NCBI GenBank assembly: GCA_028281445.1
Contig: JANQJW010000032.1
Location: 19,206-83,205, forward strand
Origin: Planctomycetota bacterium
GTDB lineage: Bacteria; Planctomycetota; PLA2; JAEUHO01
Length of the DNA stretch: 64,000 nucleotides
Reading direction: 5' to 3'
A program made the translations under genes and the position numbers. Positions 7,693-17,902 of this stretch are shown piece after piece (the first letter of the stretch is position 1; every line of letters begins with the position of its first letter). The notes beneath the pieces were generated by a model. The model searched no databases. It was not told where the DNA came from and was given only the letters and a program-made list of their open reading frames with translations.

Positions 7693-10596
7693 GTGTCCGA
7701 CAGTATGTGGTTCGTGCGAGCCGGCGGTGGGAGCGAGTGGCTTCAGAAGTTCCTTGACAGCTCGCTGGTCGGCGTCGGCTTCCATCAGGTTGCACCGCTA
7801 GCCGACGCAACGGAGCGCGACGAGTTCACTGAGAGAGTCTCGGCCGCTCACCCTGACGCTAAGAAGGGAGCCGTCTCCGCTTGGGCCGGACAGCTTTTTC
7901 GGTTCTTCCACGAAATGCACCCCGGAGATCAAGTAGCCACGTTCGATGGCGAGGCTCGCCGATACCTCGTTGGGCGCATGACCTCAGATGCCCGAGAAAG
8001 GCCGGGCGAACTTCCCATGCGCGTTCGTGACGTCACGTGGGAGGGCCACGTCGGCGCCGATGAGCTGAGCCAGAAGACACGGAATCGACTTGGCAGCATT
8101 TCGACGTTGTTCAAGGTTGCGGACGAGGCCCAAGAGGAACTAAGGGCAAAGGCGCGCCCGCTAGCCGAGCCACTCCCAGATCATTCGACCTGGGTCGCGA
8201 CGCCTGCCGAGGCGTCGTCGATGGCCTCCATGGCCTTCGAGGCGGTTTCGAGCTACCTGGAAGATCACTGGCCCAGGCGCCCGGATCTGCCTCCGCGAGA
8301 TGAGGTCGAACGCCAACGCAGCGAGTTCCTAGCAGAGTTTGGCCCCGAGCGCCTGGCCGCCATGTCATCCGACGAGTTGCTGTACGCACTCCCGTCGAAC
8401 TTGGAGAACGATCAACCACTCGACTACTGGCTCGAGTTCAAGCGTGACGAGCGCTTTGACACCAAGCTCTTCGGCAGTCTTGCAGGCGGATCCGCGGGCA
8501 AGTTTGGCACGTGGCAGAGCAAGAAGACTGGGCGCTGGCGGATCTCGGAGACCATGAGCAATATCCGCGACGCGACGATCGACCAGGCACGTGCGATCGT
8601 CGAGAGCCGCCGCGATGAAGCACTGAATGCCTTCGAGTGCGTGCGCACTACGCTGAGCGAGGACATCGAGGCGATCGACCCGATTGTGTTTCACGAGGCC
8701 GTCGAGGGCGCTGCGCCGACGTGGGCGACTCGAGCGTGGCTCCACAAGTACCTCTCGTTGACCTGCCCGGAGCGTGTCGCATGGTCTGCGACGCTGCCGC
8801 ATCTGCGATCTCACCTCTGCCGGCTCGGCATGCCCGTACCCGAAGAGCTACCGACCTACGCGCTCGACATTCTCTTGATCCGATATTGGAGCAGCGTTCC
8901 GGCCCTCGCGGAGGTTCCGACGGACTACGTGTGGCGCTTGAGCAGAGGGCACGGTCCGAGAGGCCACTGGGCCATTCGTGCCGACGAGGCCGCGCGCGCT
9001 GCCATGATCCAGGGTGGCTTCGTCGGGCTCGATCATGCCGTTGGGGATCTCTCCGACGGCCTCGAGTTCGGGAAGAAGTCCGAGCGGCGGCGCTGGGTCG
9101 AAACGGCCTTTGCCGATGCCGGACTCGCCCCGCCGCCTAGAGACTTCCGTGATGCGACAGAGTTCCTAGGTGGATTCCGAGAGGACTCAATCGTCGCCCT
9201 TTGTGGCGGACCCAAGCACGTCTACGCGGTCGGACGCGCGGCCGGCCCCTACCGATACGTCGAGGAGGGACCGGCTCGTCACCGCAAGGCGGTGGAGTGG
9301 TTCCATACCACAGACTTCGAGCTGCCTGAACGGGCGACAAAGGGTGCGCGCGCACTCGGGCGCCTCAAGGTGACCCAGCCCGCTACGGCGGCCGTCGAGG
9401 CGTCCGTTGTGGCCGCAGGCCAGCTTCCATGGCCTGAGTTCGGGGAGCAACGCGTGCTTCCGCCGCCTCCCGTCCATGTACCGCCGAAGCCACCGCAGCC
9501 AGGAGGAGTTGAAGATCCGGGGAAGGTCCTGCGACCCAGTGCCCCCCCGCTGGAAGCGCCACTGGGGCGCATGCGCGAGGCACTCAAGCGCAAGGGGCAG
9601 ATCATCCTCTACGGTCCGCCTGGCACGGGCAAGACGTACTACGGCACCCGCTTGGCACGGGAGCTGGTAGCCCGAGAGAACTTCGACGTGGGCTACGCAA
9701 GCCTGACCGAGACGCAGCGGCGTGCAATCCGCGGTACAGACGCTGAGGTCGGGCGTGTGTCGTTTTGCACATTTCATCCCATGTATGGCTACGAGGACTT
9801 CATCGAGGGCTACCGCCCCGATGATGACGGCCGCTTCACGCTGAAGCCCGGCATCTTCCGTCAGATCACCGAGGCTGCGCTCGCACATCCCGGGGAGCGC
9901 TTCGTCTTGATCATCGACGAGATCAACCGGGGCAACATCCCCAAGATCTTTGGCGAGCTAATCACGCTGATCGAGCGCGACAAGCGTGGGAGCCTCTCTG
10001 TGCGGCTGCCTCTGTCCGGCAAGCCGTTCACCGTTCCCGAGAACCTCTGGCTGATCGGAACGATGAACACGGCGGATCGGTCCATCGCTCTACTTGACAC
10101 CGCACTGCGCCGCCGCTTTGCCTTCCACGAGCTCATGCCGGACCCCGCCTTGCTGGAAGGGCAGATCGGCGATCTGCAGCTCGCGACCTGGTTGCGCGCG
10201 CTCAATCGTCGGATCGTCGAGCATCTGGGTCGAGATGGCCGAAACCTCCAGATTGGACACGCGTACTTCATGGAGAAGGGCGGAGGGACGATCGAGAGCG
10301 CCGGACGATTGCAGCAGGTCGTCCGCGACGACGTCTGGCCTTTGATTCAGGAGTACTGCTACGAAGACGCAGCCACTGTGGGGGCAATCCTCAGTCGCGA
10401 AGGAAAGGGGATCTACGACCAGCAGCACCAGGAGCTCCGAGCGGAGCTCTTCGAGCCGGAGAACGAGACTGAGTTTCTCGACGCGCTCTCGCTCCTGATC
10501 GAGCAAGAAGATGCAGCTGAAGGCGACTCGGGATCTGGCGACATCGACGAAGGCGACGACGAAGACGACGCTGGCGACGAGGGCGCGACGGAGTGA
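7693..10596 (+). CDS. mcrB: McrB-type GTPase of a modification-dependent restriction system
   Basis: A 967-residue AAA+ NTPase that with McrC cleaves modified or foreign DNA. The C-terminal motor has Walker A GPPGTGKT near residue 640, Walker [12 protein letters not shown] near 740 and the McrB signature GTMNTADRS near 790. The long N-terminal half holds a sensor-like domain starting [13 protein letters not shown] and a second region around [16 protein letters not shown], and differs from the small N-terminal domain of E. coli McrB, so recognition specificity is probably different. The C-terminus is very acidic. The GTG start at 7693 follows GGAGG at 7681 with good spacing. It overlaps mcrC by four bases (GTGA). 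Confidence 0.92.
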   Translation: MSDSMWFVRAGGGSEWLQKFLDSSLVGVGFHQVAPLADATERDEFTERVSAAHPDAKKGAVSAWAGQLFRFFHEMHPGDQVATFDGEARRYLVGRMTSDARERPGELPMRVRDVTWEGHVGADELSQKTRNRLGSISTLFKVADEAQEELRAKARPLAEPLPDHSTWVATPAEASSMASMAFEAVSSYLEDHWPRRPDLPPRDEVERQRSEFLAEFGPERLAAMSSDELLYALPSNLENDQPLDYWLEFKRDERFDTKLFGSLAGGSAGKFGTWQSKKTGRWRISETMSNIRDATIDQARAIVESRRDEALNAFECVRTTLSEDIEAIDPIVFHEAVEGAAPTWATRAWLHKYLSLTCPERVAWSATLPHLRSHLCRLGMPVPEELPTYALDILLIRYWSSVPALAEVPTDYVWRLSRGHGPRGHWAIRADEAARAAMIQGGFVGLDHAVGDLSDGLEFGKKSERRRWVETAFADAGLAPPPRDFRDATEFLGGFREDSIVALCGGPKHVYAVGRAAGPYRYVEEGPARHRKAVEWFHTTDFELPERATKGARALGRLKVTQPATAAVEASVVAAGQLPWPEFGEQRVLPPPPVHVPPKPPQPGGVEDPGKVLRPSAPPLEAPLGRMREALKRKGQIILYGPPGTGKTYYGTRLARELVARENFDVGYASLTETQRRAIRGTDAEVGRVSFCTFHPMYGYEDFIEGYRPDDDGRFTLKPGIFRQITEAALAHPGERFVLIIDEINRGNIPKIFGELITLIERDKRGSLSVRLPLSGKPFTVPENLWLIGTMNTADRSIALLDTALRRRFAFHELMPDPALLEGQIGDLQLATWLRALNRRIVEHLGRDGRNLQIGHAYFMEKGGGTIESAGRLQQVVRDDVWPLIQEYCYEDAATVGAILSREGKGIYDQQHQELRAELFEPENETEFLDALSLLIEQEDAAEGDSGSGDIDEGDDEDDAGDEGATE

Positions 10597-11879
10597 ACAC
10601 CGCTACTTCGATCCGACTCACCGAGTGGGAGAGAGCTGGGCCGCGATCACCCGACCACGGCCGCATACTGCGCGGCCTACGGCTAGACGCAGCGGACGAG
10701 GCCACGATTAGCCAGCTGGAGAGCGGACGCGCCCTAGGCGTACGTGCCCTGATCAGTGGCATTGAGCTTCAGGCGACTTCCTTTGTTGGGAGCGTCGCGC
10801 TCGCGGGCAGGCGGATCGAGATAGTGCCGAAGATAGGCCTGCCGCATCTCATGCGCATGGTCGCCCGCGCCCTCGGTCTGTCGGATCTCCAGATCCTAGA
10901 TCCGCACGTGGCTCACAAGCTCGGCGTTGCGGGCTTCGCTGATCTCATCGGCAAGGCTCTTCTGTTGGAGGTGCACCGTCTCGCGCGACGAGGCCTCGTC
11001 TCGAACTACGTGCTGCGCCATGAGGACGTGCCGTCGATCCGCGGGCGCGTGGATCTTCGCGCTCTCGCTTGTCGCCCCCCGCGCACAACGGTGCGGTGCC
11101 TGTACGAGGACTTCACGGCGGAGCATGCGCTCCACGAAGCGCTGGTGGCGGGGCTGCGCGCCGGCGCACACGTTGTGGCCGATCGTCAGTTGTCGTTCGG
11201 GCTCGCGCGCGAAGCGGATCGCTTGTTCCCTGATGTCCGCCGCGTTCCGTTGACCTCCCACGGGCTGGCAGACGCGCAGACTCTGCTCGATCGGCGATCC
11301 AGCCACTACAAGGCCGCCATCCGCCTCGTGGAGCTCATACACAACGGCCATCAGGTGCTCGAAGACGGTACGGGGGGAACACAGGCGCTGCCCGGGTTCC
11401 TGCTCGATATGAATCGGCTCTTCGAGCGTTTCCTAGAGCGCGAGCTCCAGCGCAGCGCACCGCCGGGTTTCCGCGTGCAGGGGCAGGAGTCGCGACCCGA
11501 CGCGTACCGGTGGCTCGCCAACCCACGGGGTTGGAGGTCGCCCCAGATCCGCCCAGACATCGTCGTCCGCTCGGACAGCAAAGTGTCTCTTGTAGGCGAC
11601 GCCAAGTACAAGGAACACGATGCGCGCGCGCCCTCCACCGGCGATCTCTACCAACTTACGACCTATGCGCTGGCCTACAGACTGGCCGGTCGGCGCCCGG
11701 TCCTCCTGTTTCATCCCACGGTCGAACGCGAGCCGACTCGACGCCCGACGCTGGCCTTCGGCCCGCACGGCGACGTACCTCGCGTGGTGGTTCGACTTGT
11801 GGGGGTACCCGTAGCTCGAATGCTCGAGGAGCCCAAACTCAACGCGTGGAAGCTACTGGTTGAGCCAGAACTGAACTAG
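10593..11879 (+). CDS. mcrC: McrC-type nuclease subunit
   Basis: A 428-residue partner of McrB. The C-terminal PD-(D/E)XK nuclease motif is visible as IRPDIVV followed by [10 protein letters not shown], and upstream segments such as [11 protein letters not shown] and [11 protein letters not shown] match the McrC (5-methylcytosine restriction) family. In the family McrC binds the McrB hexamer, stimulates GTP hydrolysis and cuts DNA. The GTG start overlaps the McrB stop codon, so the two subunits are translationally coupled. The reading frame is complete and all nuclease residues are present. Confidence 0.93.
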   Translation: MNTATSIRLTEWERAGPRSPDHGRILRGLRLDAADEATISQLESGRALGVRALISGIELQATSFVGSVALAGRRIEIVPKIGLPHLMRMVARALGLSDLQILDPHVAHKLGVAGFADLIGKALLLEVHRLARRGLVSNYVLRHEDVPSIRGRVDLRALACRPPRTTVRCLYEDFTAEHALHEALVAGLRAGAHVVADRQLSFGLAREADRLFPDVRRVPLTSHGLADAQTLLDRRSSHYKAAIRLVELIHNGHQVLEDGTGGTQALPGFLLDMNRLFERFLERELQRSAPPGFRVQGQESRPDAYRWLANPRGWRSPQIRPDIVVRSDSKVSLVGDAKYKEHDARAPSTGDLYQLTTYALAYRLAGRRPVLLFHPTVEREPTRRPTLAFGPHGDVPRVVVRLVGVPVARMLEEPKLNAWKLLVEPELN

Positions 11880-12157
11880 CGAGTTCTGGGCGAATGCGCT
11901 GGAGTCGAGTGCGTCCAAATGGCACCGGGCCCGGCCGACGGTGTGTCCCTGAGATACGCGGTGAGCGCGTCGTCCACCGCAGCAGGGTACTGGAGCTCTA
12001 GAGCCAGTCTATAGAGGGGCATCAACACAGACAGTTTCATCACCTTGGCCAAGGCCGCGGCATGCGTGCCATGAGAACGCAGGCCCCCGGCTACATACCC
12101 ACCTCCGTGAAAGTAGACCAGGCAGCGACTGGGCAGCAAGCGCTGGGTATGAACCAC
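11876..12157 (-). pseudogene. Alpha/beta-hydrolase (HSL-type) fragment
   Basis: An open frame of 93 codons whose middle part matches the N-terminal region of hormone-sensitive-lipase-type esterases: the oxyanion motif YFHGGGYVAGG, a helix, and YPAAVDDALTAYL. The nucleophile-containing GDSAGG motif and the whole C-terminal half are missing, and the end overlaps the mcrC stop. It is best read as a remnant truncated by rearrangement during island assembly. Confidence 0.6.
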
Positions 12158-12651
12158 TGAACAGCTACACCCCCAGTCGGTGTCCGCCTGATGCCATGGG
12201 AAACACCGCTCGGTTCGTTTCGGCTCGGATGCGCCCTACGTCAGACGTTCGGAGGCCTTCACGCATTCGCCTCGTCCAGTTAAGGACCATTAGCCGGAAG
12301 TTCTGAGAGTCTCTGGATGCCATGTGTCTCTCCGACTTTGGAGCATCGACCTATGCGCTCCCAGGCGCAGGAATCCCATGCTCCAAGGGCCACTGCGAGT
12401 CTAGGGCGTACATGTGATGAAGACCGTTGTGGTGCCCGAACCGGCGCAGATGCTCGCAGCGCGACGTGGGGGCTCCGGAGGCGCAGCGCATCCCTTCCAT
12501 GAGCCTGAACTCATGTGCACGGGACGTTCTCCGCTCTATCTTGCGGAACTCTTGGTAGGAGCAGCACCGCTCCTATCGGCTGCCGTGATTTGCCGAGCCA
12601 TGATGCGTACCGTGCAGGAAGTGAGGCGCGCAGGCAGCGTGCCCCTCGGAG
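12158..12651. other. No recognisable gene
   Basis: About 490 bases between the hydrolase fragment and the anti-sigma gene. A plus-strand open frame from 12414 runs into the antisense of the anti-sigma gene and shows no family features. Nothing else is supported here. Confidence 0.4.
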
Positions 12652-13437
12652 CTAGTCCTTCGAGACGATTTGGTTCGAGAGCTTCTTGGCAGCCTCATAC
12701 GCTTCGGAGCCGGGTTGCGATCCGTACGTCGCACAGAGAATTGCCTTCATGGCGTCGTGGTCACGGCCCTCGTCCTTGAGCCAAACCGCGATGTCGACGC
12801 AGGCGTTGGCGTGTTTGTCGCCCATCAACTGCACACGGAGTGACTCGGGCAAGTCGAGGCTCTCCACCTCGGTCAGATAGAAGTTGGCCATCCGCCCCCT
12901 ATCCAATACCTCGGGAGACTCTTGCCGATTGCCCGGTTGGTTCGCCATGGCGAAGAACACGACGACACCTACCGCGACAACTGCCAACGCCGGCACAGCC
13001 GCCTCTGCGACGCCGAAAAACCATCGAAAACCGTTGACGATCAACTCGCCCAGGACCGTGAGAAACCCTCGTTGCCGCCGAGGCTCTCTCCTGCCACCCA
13101 CCAGCGCTTCCTCGGCGGTTGTCTCGTCGAACGCAGTGATCCCCTCTATGACCCCCTGTATCTCAGCGGCCTTCGCCCCCAAGTGGGAGAAATCGATCCC
13201 AGGTTCCTCGATCTCATAGAGAGCCAATTCACAGAAGTCACATTCCCGGGCGTGGATCCGGCGGTCTTCAGGAAGCAGCTCCAACTCCCCAAGTTCCTCC
13301 TCTGAGAGGCAGTTAGGCCTAGGATAGGTAGCGCGCTCCTCCGCGGCCCGCTCGATCTCTGCATCCACGGCACGCTGGCCCTCGCCTAGATAGCGGCGCT
13401 CGGAGCGCGGGCGATCAGTAGGAACAGGCGTGCTCAT
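12652..13437 (-). CDS. Zinc-finger anti-sigma-factor-like membrane protein
   Basis: A 261-residue protein. A short cytosolic domain carries HARECDFCELAL, a His-x3-Cys-x2-Cys pattern like zinc-binding anti-sigma domains. One transmembrane helix lies near residues 142-165 (ALAVVAVGVVVFFAMA), and the C-terminal part would be outside the membrane. It lies 53 bases downstream of an ECF sigma factor gene in the same orientation, the classic sigma/anti-sigma arrangement. The likely role is membrane-bound sequestration of that sigma factor, with the outer part sensing a signal; this is inferred from the motif and context. Confidence 0.75.
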   Translation of the reverse strand: MSTPVPTDRPRSERRYLGEGQRAVDAEIERAAEERATYPRPNCLSEEELGELELLPEDRRIHARECDFCELALYEIEEPGIDFSHLGAKAAEIQGVIEGITAFDETTAEEALVGGRREPRRQRGFLTVLGELIVNGFRWFFGVAEAAVPALAVVAVGVVVFFAMANQPGNRQESPEVLDRGRMANFYLTEVESLDLPESLRVQLMGDKHANACVDIAVWLKDEGRDHDAMKAILCATYGSQPGSEAYEAAKKLSNQIVSKD

Positions 13438-13490
13438 CCATGGCCTCCACCCTATTCAAGTGTCCCTCTGCCGGATCCATTACACGGTTT

Positions 13491-14036
13491 CTAGCTTTTC
13501 TCTCGCGCAGCCAGTTCGCGCCTCAGCCGGGTCCGCAAGCGGTGCAAGCGGGTTGCCACTGAGGACGCGGATCGGTCAGTCATGGCGCCAATCTCCTCAA
13601 GGGAGTGGCCCTTCAGTCGAAGAAGCAGGATCTGACGATCCACTCCTGTGAGCGAGCCAAACACGTGTTGGAGGGCCTCCCTCACGGCGGACATGCGTAG
13701 CGGCCCAGGGGAGGTCGGATCGGAAAGAAGCTCGATGACGTCGGTCTGAGGCTGAGGCTGACCCTCCCGCCGAGCTTCCTGGGCTGCAACGCGACGAGCG
13801 ACAACGTAGACATACGCCCGTAAGGCGTCTTCGTTCTGGATCTGATCGATAGGAAGGTAACGGGCCAAGCGGAGGAAAACCTCCTGTGCTCCATCTCGCG
13901 CTCTCTCCCGATCGCCAGCGAGTCCACGATAGAGGACTCCGAAGACACGCGGCCACAGGAGTCGGAAGAGACTCTCCCACGCCGCCTCGTTCCGGCGATC
14001 CACTTGAAGGGCCTTCATGGCCTCAAGGAGAGTCAC
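13491..14036 (-). CDS. ECF-type RNA polymerase sigma factor
   Basis: A 181-residue extracytoplasmic-function sigma factor. Region 2 covers roughly residues 25-95 (DGAQEVFLRLARYL, then LRAYVYVVARRVAAQEARR) and region 4 roughly residues 120-175 (LTGVDRQILLLRLKGHSLEEI, then a helix-turn-helix ending RLHRLRTRLRR). It would direct RNA polymerase to a small set of promoters, probably including its own operon. Its ATG overlaps the stop of the upstream hydrolase gene by four bases, and a zinc-finger anti-sigma gene follows. A dedicated sigma/anti-sigma pair inside an island is unusual. Confidence 0.88.
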   Translation of the reverse strand: MTLLEAMKALQVDRRNEAAWESLFRLLWPRVFGVLYRGLAGDRERARDGAQEVFLRLARYLPIDQIQNEDALRAYVYVVARRVAAQEARREGQPQPQTDVIELLSDPTSPGPLRMSAVREALQHVFGSLTGVDRQILLLRLKGHSLEEIGAMTDRSASSVATRLHRLRTRLRRELAAREKS

Positions 14037-15274
14037 GGCAGTGCACCCTGCAAGTAGTCCCGAATGCCGTTCAGAACGGATCTCTTCGGATGCAGTTCGC
14101 GGCGAATGGCGCCTTGGCCACCGTCAACTGCTGCTCGCACGCGCCGCGCCACAGCCAGTATCACCGTCCGGGCCGCGGACTCGACGTCGTCGTCAGAGAA
14201 GTCGGGCCGCTTGAGGGCTAGCCGAAGCTCAACGAACTCCTGGAGAGAGATGCGTCGGTCGCGATGACGGCTCCAGCCCCACTTCTGCGTTGCAAGTGCG
14301 CGGTAGGCTTCGTCGAATTCATCGGAATCCTCGCCATGGTCCTCGTCGGCGTCGGCGAGGCACGCGCACTTGCCTCCGTAGTGCACGGCATCCCCTGGAT
14401 CGAGCCCCCAGAGGACGGGCAACCACAGCGCCTGCGCGTGCTTCTCGCTTCGAAACATGCTGCTGTGACCGTAGAAGTCCAACTGGACATCGTGTACCCG
14501 AGGATGTTTGGGAAGTTTCGGACGACAGATGACGCACGGGCCTAGGGGTTCCCGAACCTGATGATGCACGAGGCGATGCAGCTTCGCCCGGAATCGCCAG
14601 AATCCCGACTGGCCGGCCCGCCCCGTGCCACGGACGAACCGCAGCCAGGCCGCGATCCAGGCCAAACGAACGATCCAGTCCTTCGCGCCTATCTCGTTCC
14701 GCACGAGCCACAGGGCCGGCTCGTTGCTGCTGTGCCGCCACACCTCCTTGTCCCAGCGCACACGACGCGGCAGTACACAGCCACAGAGGATCACTCGCTT
14801 GTACGTCACGTAGGGCAAGCGCCTGAGCGCTTTGCGGAACTGCAGGGTGCCGAAGCTGTGAGCGATTGCGTGAAGTGGACGGCCGGCAAACGCATCTTCG
14901 ATCTGAGATTGCACGGCACGGCCCGTACGACGCCGACGGACTGCCTCCCAGATCGCGAGTCCGATGCCGACGGGGAGCACCGCAAGCGAGCTGACAAGAG
15001 TGGCTGATCGAACTTCCGGGGACCACCATGACAGCCTGTCCGCCGCAAACCACGTTCCGAGCAGAAACAGGCTGAGCACAATGCCGCCGAGCTCGCTGGC
15101 AACCTTGAAGAACCCGTACCGCTCGTAGTCCTTATAGCGCACTTCGATTGGTTCGTACCAAGGTGCGAGTGCGCGGCGGGCGCTGTCGTACCACCTGCCA
15201 CGCGAGCAGATTCCGTGAATCAGGACAACGGGACTGGGTTTAGAATCTCCACGCATCGCGACTCCGCGCGACAT
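14033..15274 (-). CDS. Alpha/beta-hydrolase with transmembrane segments
   Basis: A 413-residue lipase-like hydrolase. The N-terminal VVLIHGICSRGRW gives the HG oxyanion region and LHAIAHSFGT the nucleophile elbow with Ser in an AHSFG context. Two hydrophobic stretches (around residues 60-80 and 90-112, GGIVLSLFLLGTWFAAD and SSLAVLPVGIGLAIWEA) between these motifs would anchor it in the membrane. A later DFYGHSSMF may supply the catalytic histidine. The start is ATG 15274 or the in-frame ATG at 15256, which has the better-spaced GGAG. It is first in an operon with an ECF sigma and anti-sigma gene. A phospholipase-type effector is one possibility; the substrate is unknown. Confidence 0.75.
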   Translation of the reverse strand: MSRGVAMRGDSKPSPVVLIHGICSRGRWYDSARRALAPWYEPIEVRYKDYERYGFFKVASELGGIVLSLFLLGTWFAADRLSWWSPEVRSATLVSSLAVLPVGIGLAIWEAVRRRRTGRAVQSQIEDAFAGRPLHAIAHSFGTLQFRKALRRLPYVTYKRVILCGCVLPRRVRWDKEVWRHSSNEPALWLVRNEIGAKDWIVRLAWIAAWLRFVRGTGRAGQSGFWRFRAKLHRLVHHQVREPLGPCVICRPKLPKHPRVHDVQLDFYGHSSMFRSEKHAQALWLPVLWGLDPGDAVHYGGKCACLADADEDHGEDSDEFDEAYRALATQKWGWSRHRDRRISLQEFVELRLALKRPDFSDDDVESAARTVILAVARRVRAAVDGGQGAIRRELHPKRSVLNGIRDYLQGALP

Positions 15275-15571
15275 AGTACCGCCCCCACTCTAGGCGCGCC
15301 GGAGATGAAGACCGATGGGGCATACGAGCGAGAGCCTCAGAACTTCCGCTGCGCAGGCAAGTTCGGCGCGGCACTGTGTGGAACTGCCGAGGCGTGTGTC
15401 CTCACCCGGCCCCGGAGCAGGTGCGGCTGCGCTTCCACCTGCCGTTCTGAGGCTGCTCTTGCTCTGCCCCGACTTGCGCGCTGGGTCGAAGTGCGCAAGA
15501 CACCGCGACTACGAACCGGTGGGCCGAACGTGGACTGCTACAGCGCTATCCAGAGCTGGTAAGCCATGCAT

Positions 15572-16714
15572 CTACCCCATCACGGCCGCCCCAGTCTCCT
15601 CCTCGCCACGCGCCGACTCCCCCAGCACGTCTTCGAGACGCCTGACCGGAGCCACCCCCACGTCGGGCTTGAACTTCGCGTAGCGCTGAACGGTGATGAA
15701 GTGCAGGTGCCCGAGGATCTTCATGAGTTCCTCCAGCGACACGCCGTTCTGTACGGCGAGGGAGGCGAAGGTGTGGCGGAGCGTGTGGAAGACCACCTCG
15801 TCCTTCTTGTCTTCGGGCACGCCCTGACAGCGGGAGAGGGTCGCGTCCCACTCCTTTCGCGCGCGCCAACTGGTCCAGGGGAAGACGCGGTCCTGGCGCC
15901 CGGCGTTCTCCTCGCCCGCAGCCTCGCGCACCTGCATGAGAGCGGCACGCGCGTTCCTGTTCATTCCGACGAGACGCTTCTTCTTCGTGCGGGTGTCCTT
16001 CCGCCGCGCCTGGATTCGACCTCGAAGGAAGTCCACCTGGTCCCACTGGAGCTCGAGGAGCTCGCCACGACGCATGCCGGTGTTCAGCGCCAAGACGACG
16101 AAGGGTCGAAACCAATCCTCGCATGAGGCGATGAGCGACCTGCACTCCTCAGCGGTGAGGTAGCAGTCTCGTTGGCGACCTACCTCCGAGTAGCGCTTCA
16201 CGCCCTCGCACGGGTTGTTCTCGATGGCTTCCCACTCGATGGCGTACTTGAAGATGACGCTGGCGACGCCGAGCCCACGGTTCGCAGTCGGCCCGCTGGT
16301 CTCGCGCGCCCGTCGCTCGTGCCATGCCTTGATCTGCTTGCGGGTGATCCGCTCGATCGGCAGCTTCGTCCAGGGTGCCTTGCAGACGTGGTCGATACGC
16401 CAATTCTCCTTGTGGACCTGCTCCGGGTCCCGCTCGTGCTCGTGCGGGCGGGCCTTGTAGTCCTCCGCCCACTCCTTGAAGGTCTTGCCCGCTGGGAGAG
16501 GAACGCCGAAGACCTCGTGCATGACTTGGTCGTGGCTCTTGCCGTCGGCGATGCAGGACTCGATCTGACTGAGCCTGCGCGCAGCGAGGCCGCGCTTGCG
16601 GCCGATCGTCTTGCGGGGGCGGTGCTTCCCCGTGTACCCATGCGCCGGGGGCCAAGCGATCCGCCAAGACCGGCCTTCTCTCCAGATCGTCCCGAAATGA
16701 CGCCTACGAGGCAT
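15572..16714 (-). CDS. int: Tyrosine-family site-specific integrase
   Basis: A 380-residue phage-type integrase. An N-terminal arm-binding and core-binding region leads to the catalytic domain with Arg in NTGMRRGELLELQW, the HxxR box FHTLRHTFAS, the later His in LGHLHF and the nucleophile Tyr in TVQRYAKF. The start at 16714 (MPRRRHFG) has a strong AGGAGG ribosome-binding site. It lies nine bases downstream of the Dam-excisionase fusion gene, in the same orientation, as in integration modules. The 297 bases after its stop carry no gene and would be the natural place for an attachment site, but no copy of the tRNA-Sec 3' end is present there. Confidence 0.93.
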   Translation of the reverse strand: MPRRRHFGTIWREGRSWRIAWPPAHGYTGKHRPRKTIGRKRGLAARRLSQIESCIADGKSHDQVMHEVFGVPLPAGKTFKEWAEDYKARPHEHERDPEQVHKENWRIDHVCKAPWTKLPIERITRKQIKAWHERRARETSGPTANRGLGVASVIFKYAIEWEAIENNPCEGVKRYSEVGRQRDCYLTAEECRSLIASCEDWFRPFVVLALNTGMRRGELLELQWDQVDFLRGRIQARRKDTRTKKKRLVGMNRNARAALMQVREAAGEENAGRQDRVFPWTSWRARKEWDATLSRCQGVPEDKKDEVVFHTLRHTFASLAVQNGVSLEELMKILGHLHFITVQRYAKFKPDVGVAPVRRLEDVLGESARGEEETGAAVMG

Positions 16715-16722
16715 GAATCCTC

Positions 16723-17820
16723 CTACACACCGCGTACGCGGTCCTCGAACTCCTCCAAGTCCCTGACGAACACACACGCCTTCCGGACTCCGTTCGGGCG
16801 ATGGCAGCGCAAGATTCCGTCATCGATGAAGTTCCGGAACGTGCTCTCGCTGTACGGGTAGAGCTGCGGTAGCTCATCGATCGACCAAGCCCTCCGAGCA
16901 GCCAGAGCCGTGTCCTTGGGAGGAATCGGGCGATCGTAGTTCGAGCCCTCGGACGAACCTACGGCTATGCAGTCTTGAGCATCCTGTGCCATCAAGACTT
17001 CAGATACCGGCTGGTCTTGCTCCAGGTCATGTGAATCCGAGAATTCGTCTGCTGGGACTCGACCGGGCGCTCCAGCAGGCACGATGACGAGCTCGCTCTT
17101 GCCTTGAGGGGAGCAGTAGATGTCACACCAGGAACTGTACAGATGTCGAATGGTGGGGTGATCTCGATAGGTTGCTACCCAGTCGTTCATGTTCCGAAGC
17201 CGGTCGCGGAGAACGCTGTGCTCGCGTGGCGTCATGCCGACGCGGTACAGGGCGTTGCCCTCAGACACGTACGGGGGATCCACAAAGACAACGTTCTTCT
17301 CGTCGCCGCGGTGAGCGTCCAGCCAGGCGACTGCGTCTACCGATGTGACGCTCAATCGACCTCGCAGCAGTTCTCGGGCGCGGCGTATCTGCTTGCGAAT
17401 CGCCGCAGGGTTGTACCGACTGCCAATGTTCTTCATGGCCCGTGCGGCAAGACTTCCCCCGAACGAGGTTCGCGATAGATAGGTGGTCGCGAATGCTACA
17501 CGCACAGGGTCTGCTGGAGTCTCAACCCTGAGCCGCTCCCAGAGTTCGCGTGTGGGCTCGACCTCTAGCATGGACTCAAGGGCCGCCACCTCCTCTTCGG
17601 GGCCCGCTACGACGCTCCAGAGCGCCACGATGCCCGGGTCCAAGTCGATCGCGACGAGCGCGATGTCAGGGTAGCGCTCGGCGACATCGAGAAGCACGGA
17701 GCCGCCTCCAACGAACAAGTCAACAAACGTCGAGTCCGGCGTGATCAGGGGATCAATGAATGGGCGCAGCACCGGAAGGTGCTGCTTCTTCGATCCGGGC
17801 GTTCTGAGGATGCCTGCCAC
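16723..17820 (-). CDS. Dam-type adenine methylase with excisionase-like C-terminus
   Basis: A 365-residue protein. The first about 230 residues are a D12-class N6-adenine methyltransferase: TPGSKKQ at the N-terminus, motif I DLFVGGGSV and motif IV FVDPPY. After a linker, the last about 55 residues (AWSIDELPQLYPYSESTFR, then FIDDGILRCHRPNG) look like a MerR/excisionase-type winged helix as found in recombination directionality factors. The stop is nine bases before the integrase start. Fusion of a Dam-type enzyme to an excisionase-like DNA-binding domain could tie methylation to excision control; this is inference. GTG start. Confidence 0.8.
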   Translation of the reverse strand: MAGILRTPGSKKQHLPVLRPFIDPLITPDSTFVDLFVGGGSVLLDVAERYPDIALVAIDLDPGIVALWSVVAGPEEEVAALESMLEVEPTRELWERLRVETPADPVRVAFATTYLSRTSFGGSLAARAMKNIGSRYNPAAIRKQIRRARELLRGRLSVTSVDAVAWLDAHRGDEKNVVFVDPPYVSEGNALYRVGMTPREHSVLRDRLRNMNDWVATYRDHPTIRHLYSSWCDIYCSPQGKSELVIVPAGAPGRVPADEFSDSHDLEQDQPVSEVLMAQDAQDCIAVGSSEGSNYDRPIPPKDTALAARRAWSIDELPQLYPYSESTFRNFIDDGILRCHRPNGVRKACVFVRDLEEFEDRVRGV

Positions 17821-17902
17821 CTTTCATTAGATACAGGCTCGTCAACTTGGAGAGACGACAAACCGGCCGAGAAAGTTGGGCTCTTTCCCGCCCGCGGTGA
17901 GG

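Noticed and set aside
6849..15318. Shared GATGAAGACCGATG at about 6854 and 15304
   Set aside because: The match is short and the flanks differ, so a functional repeat is not supported.
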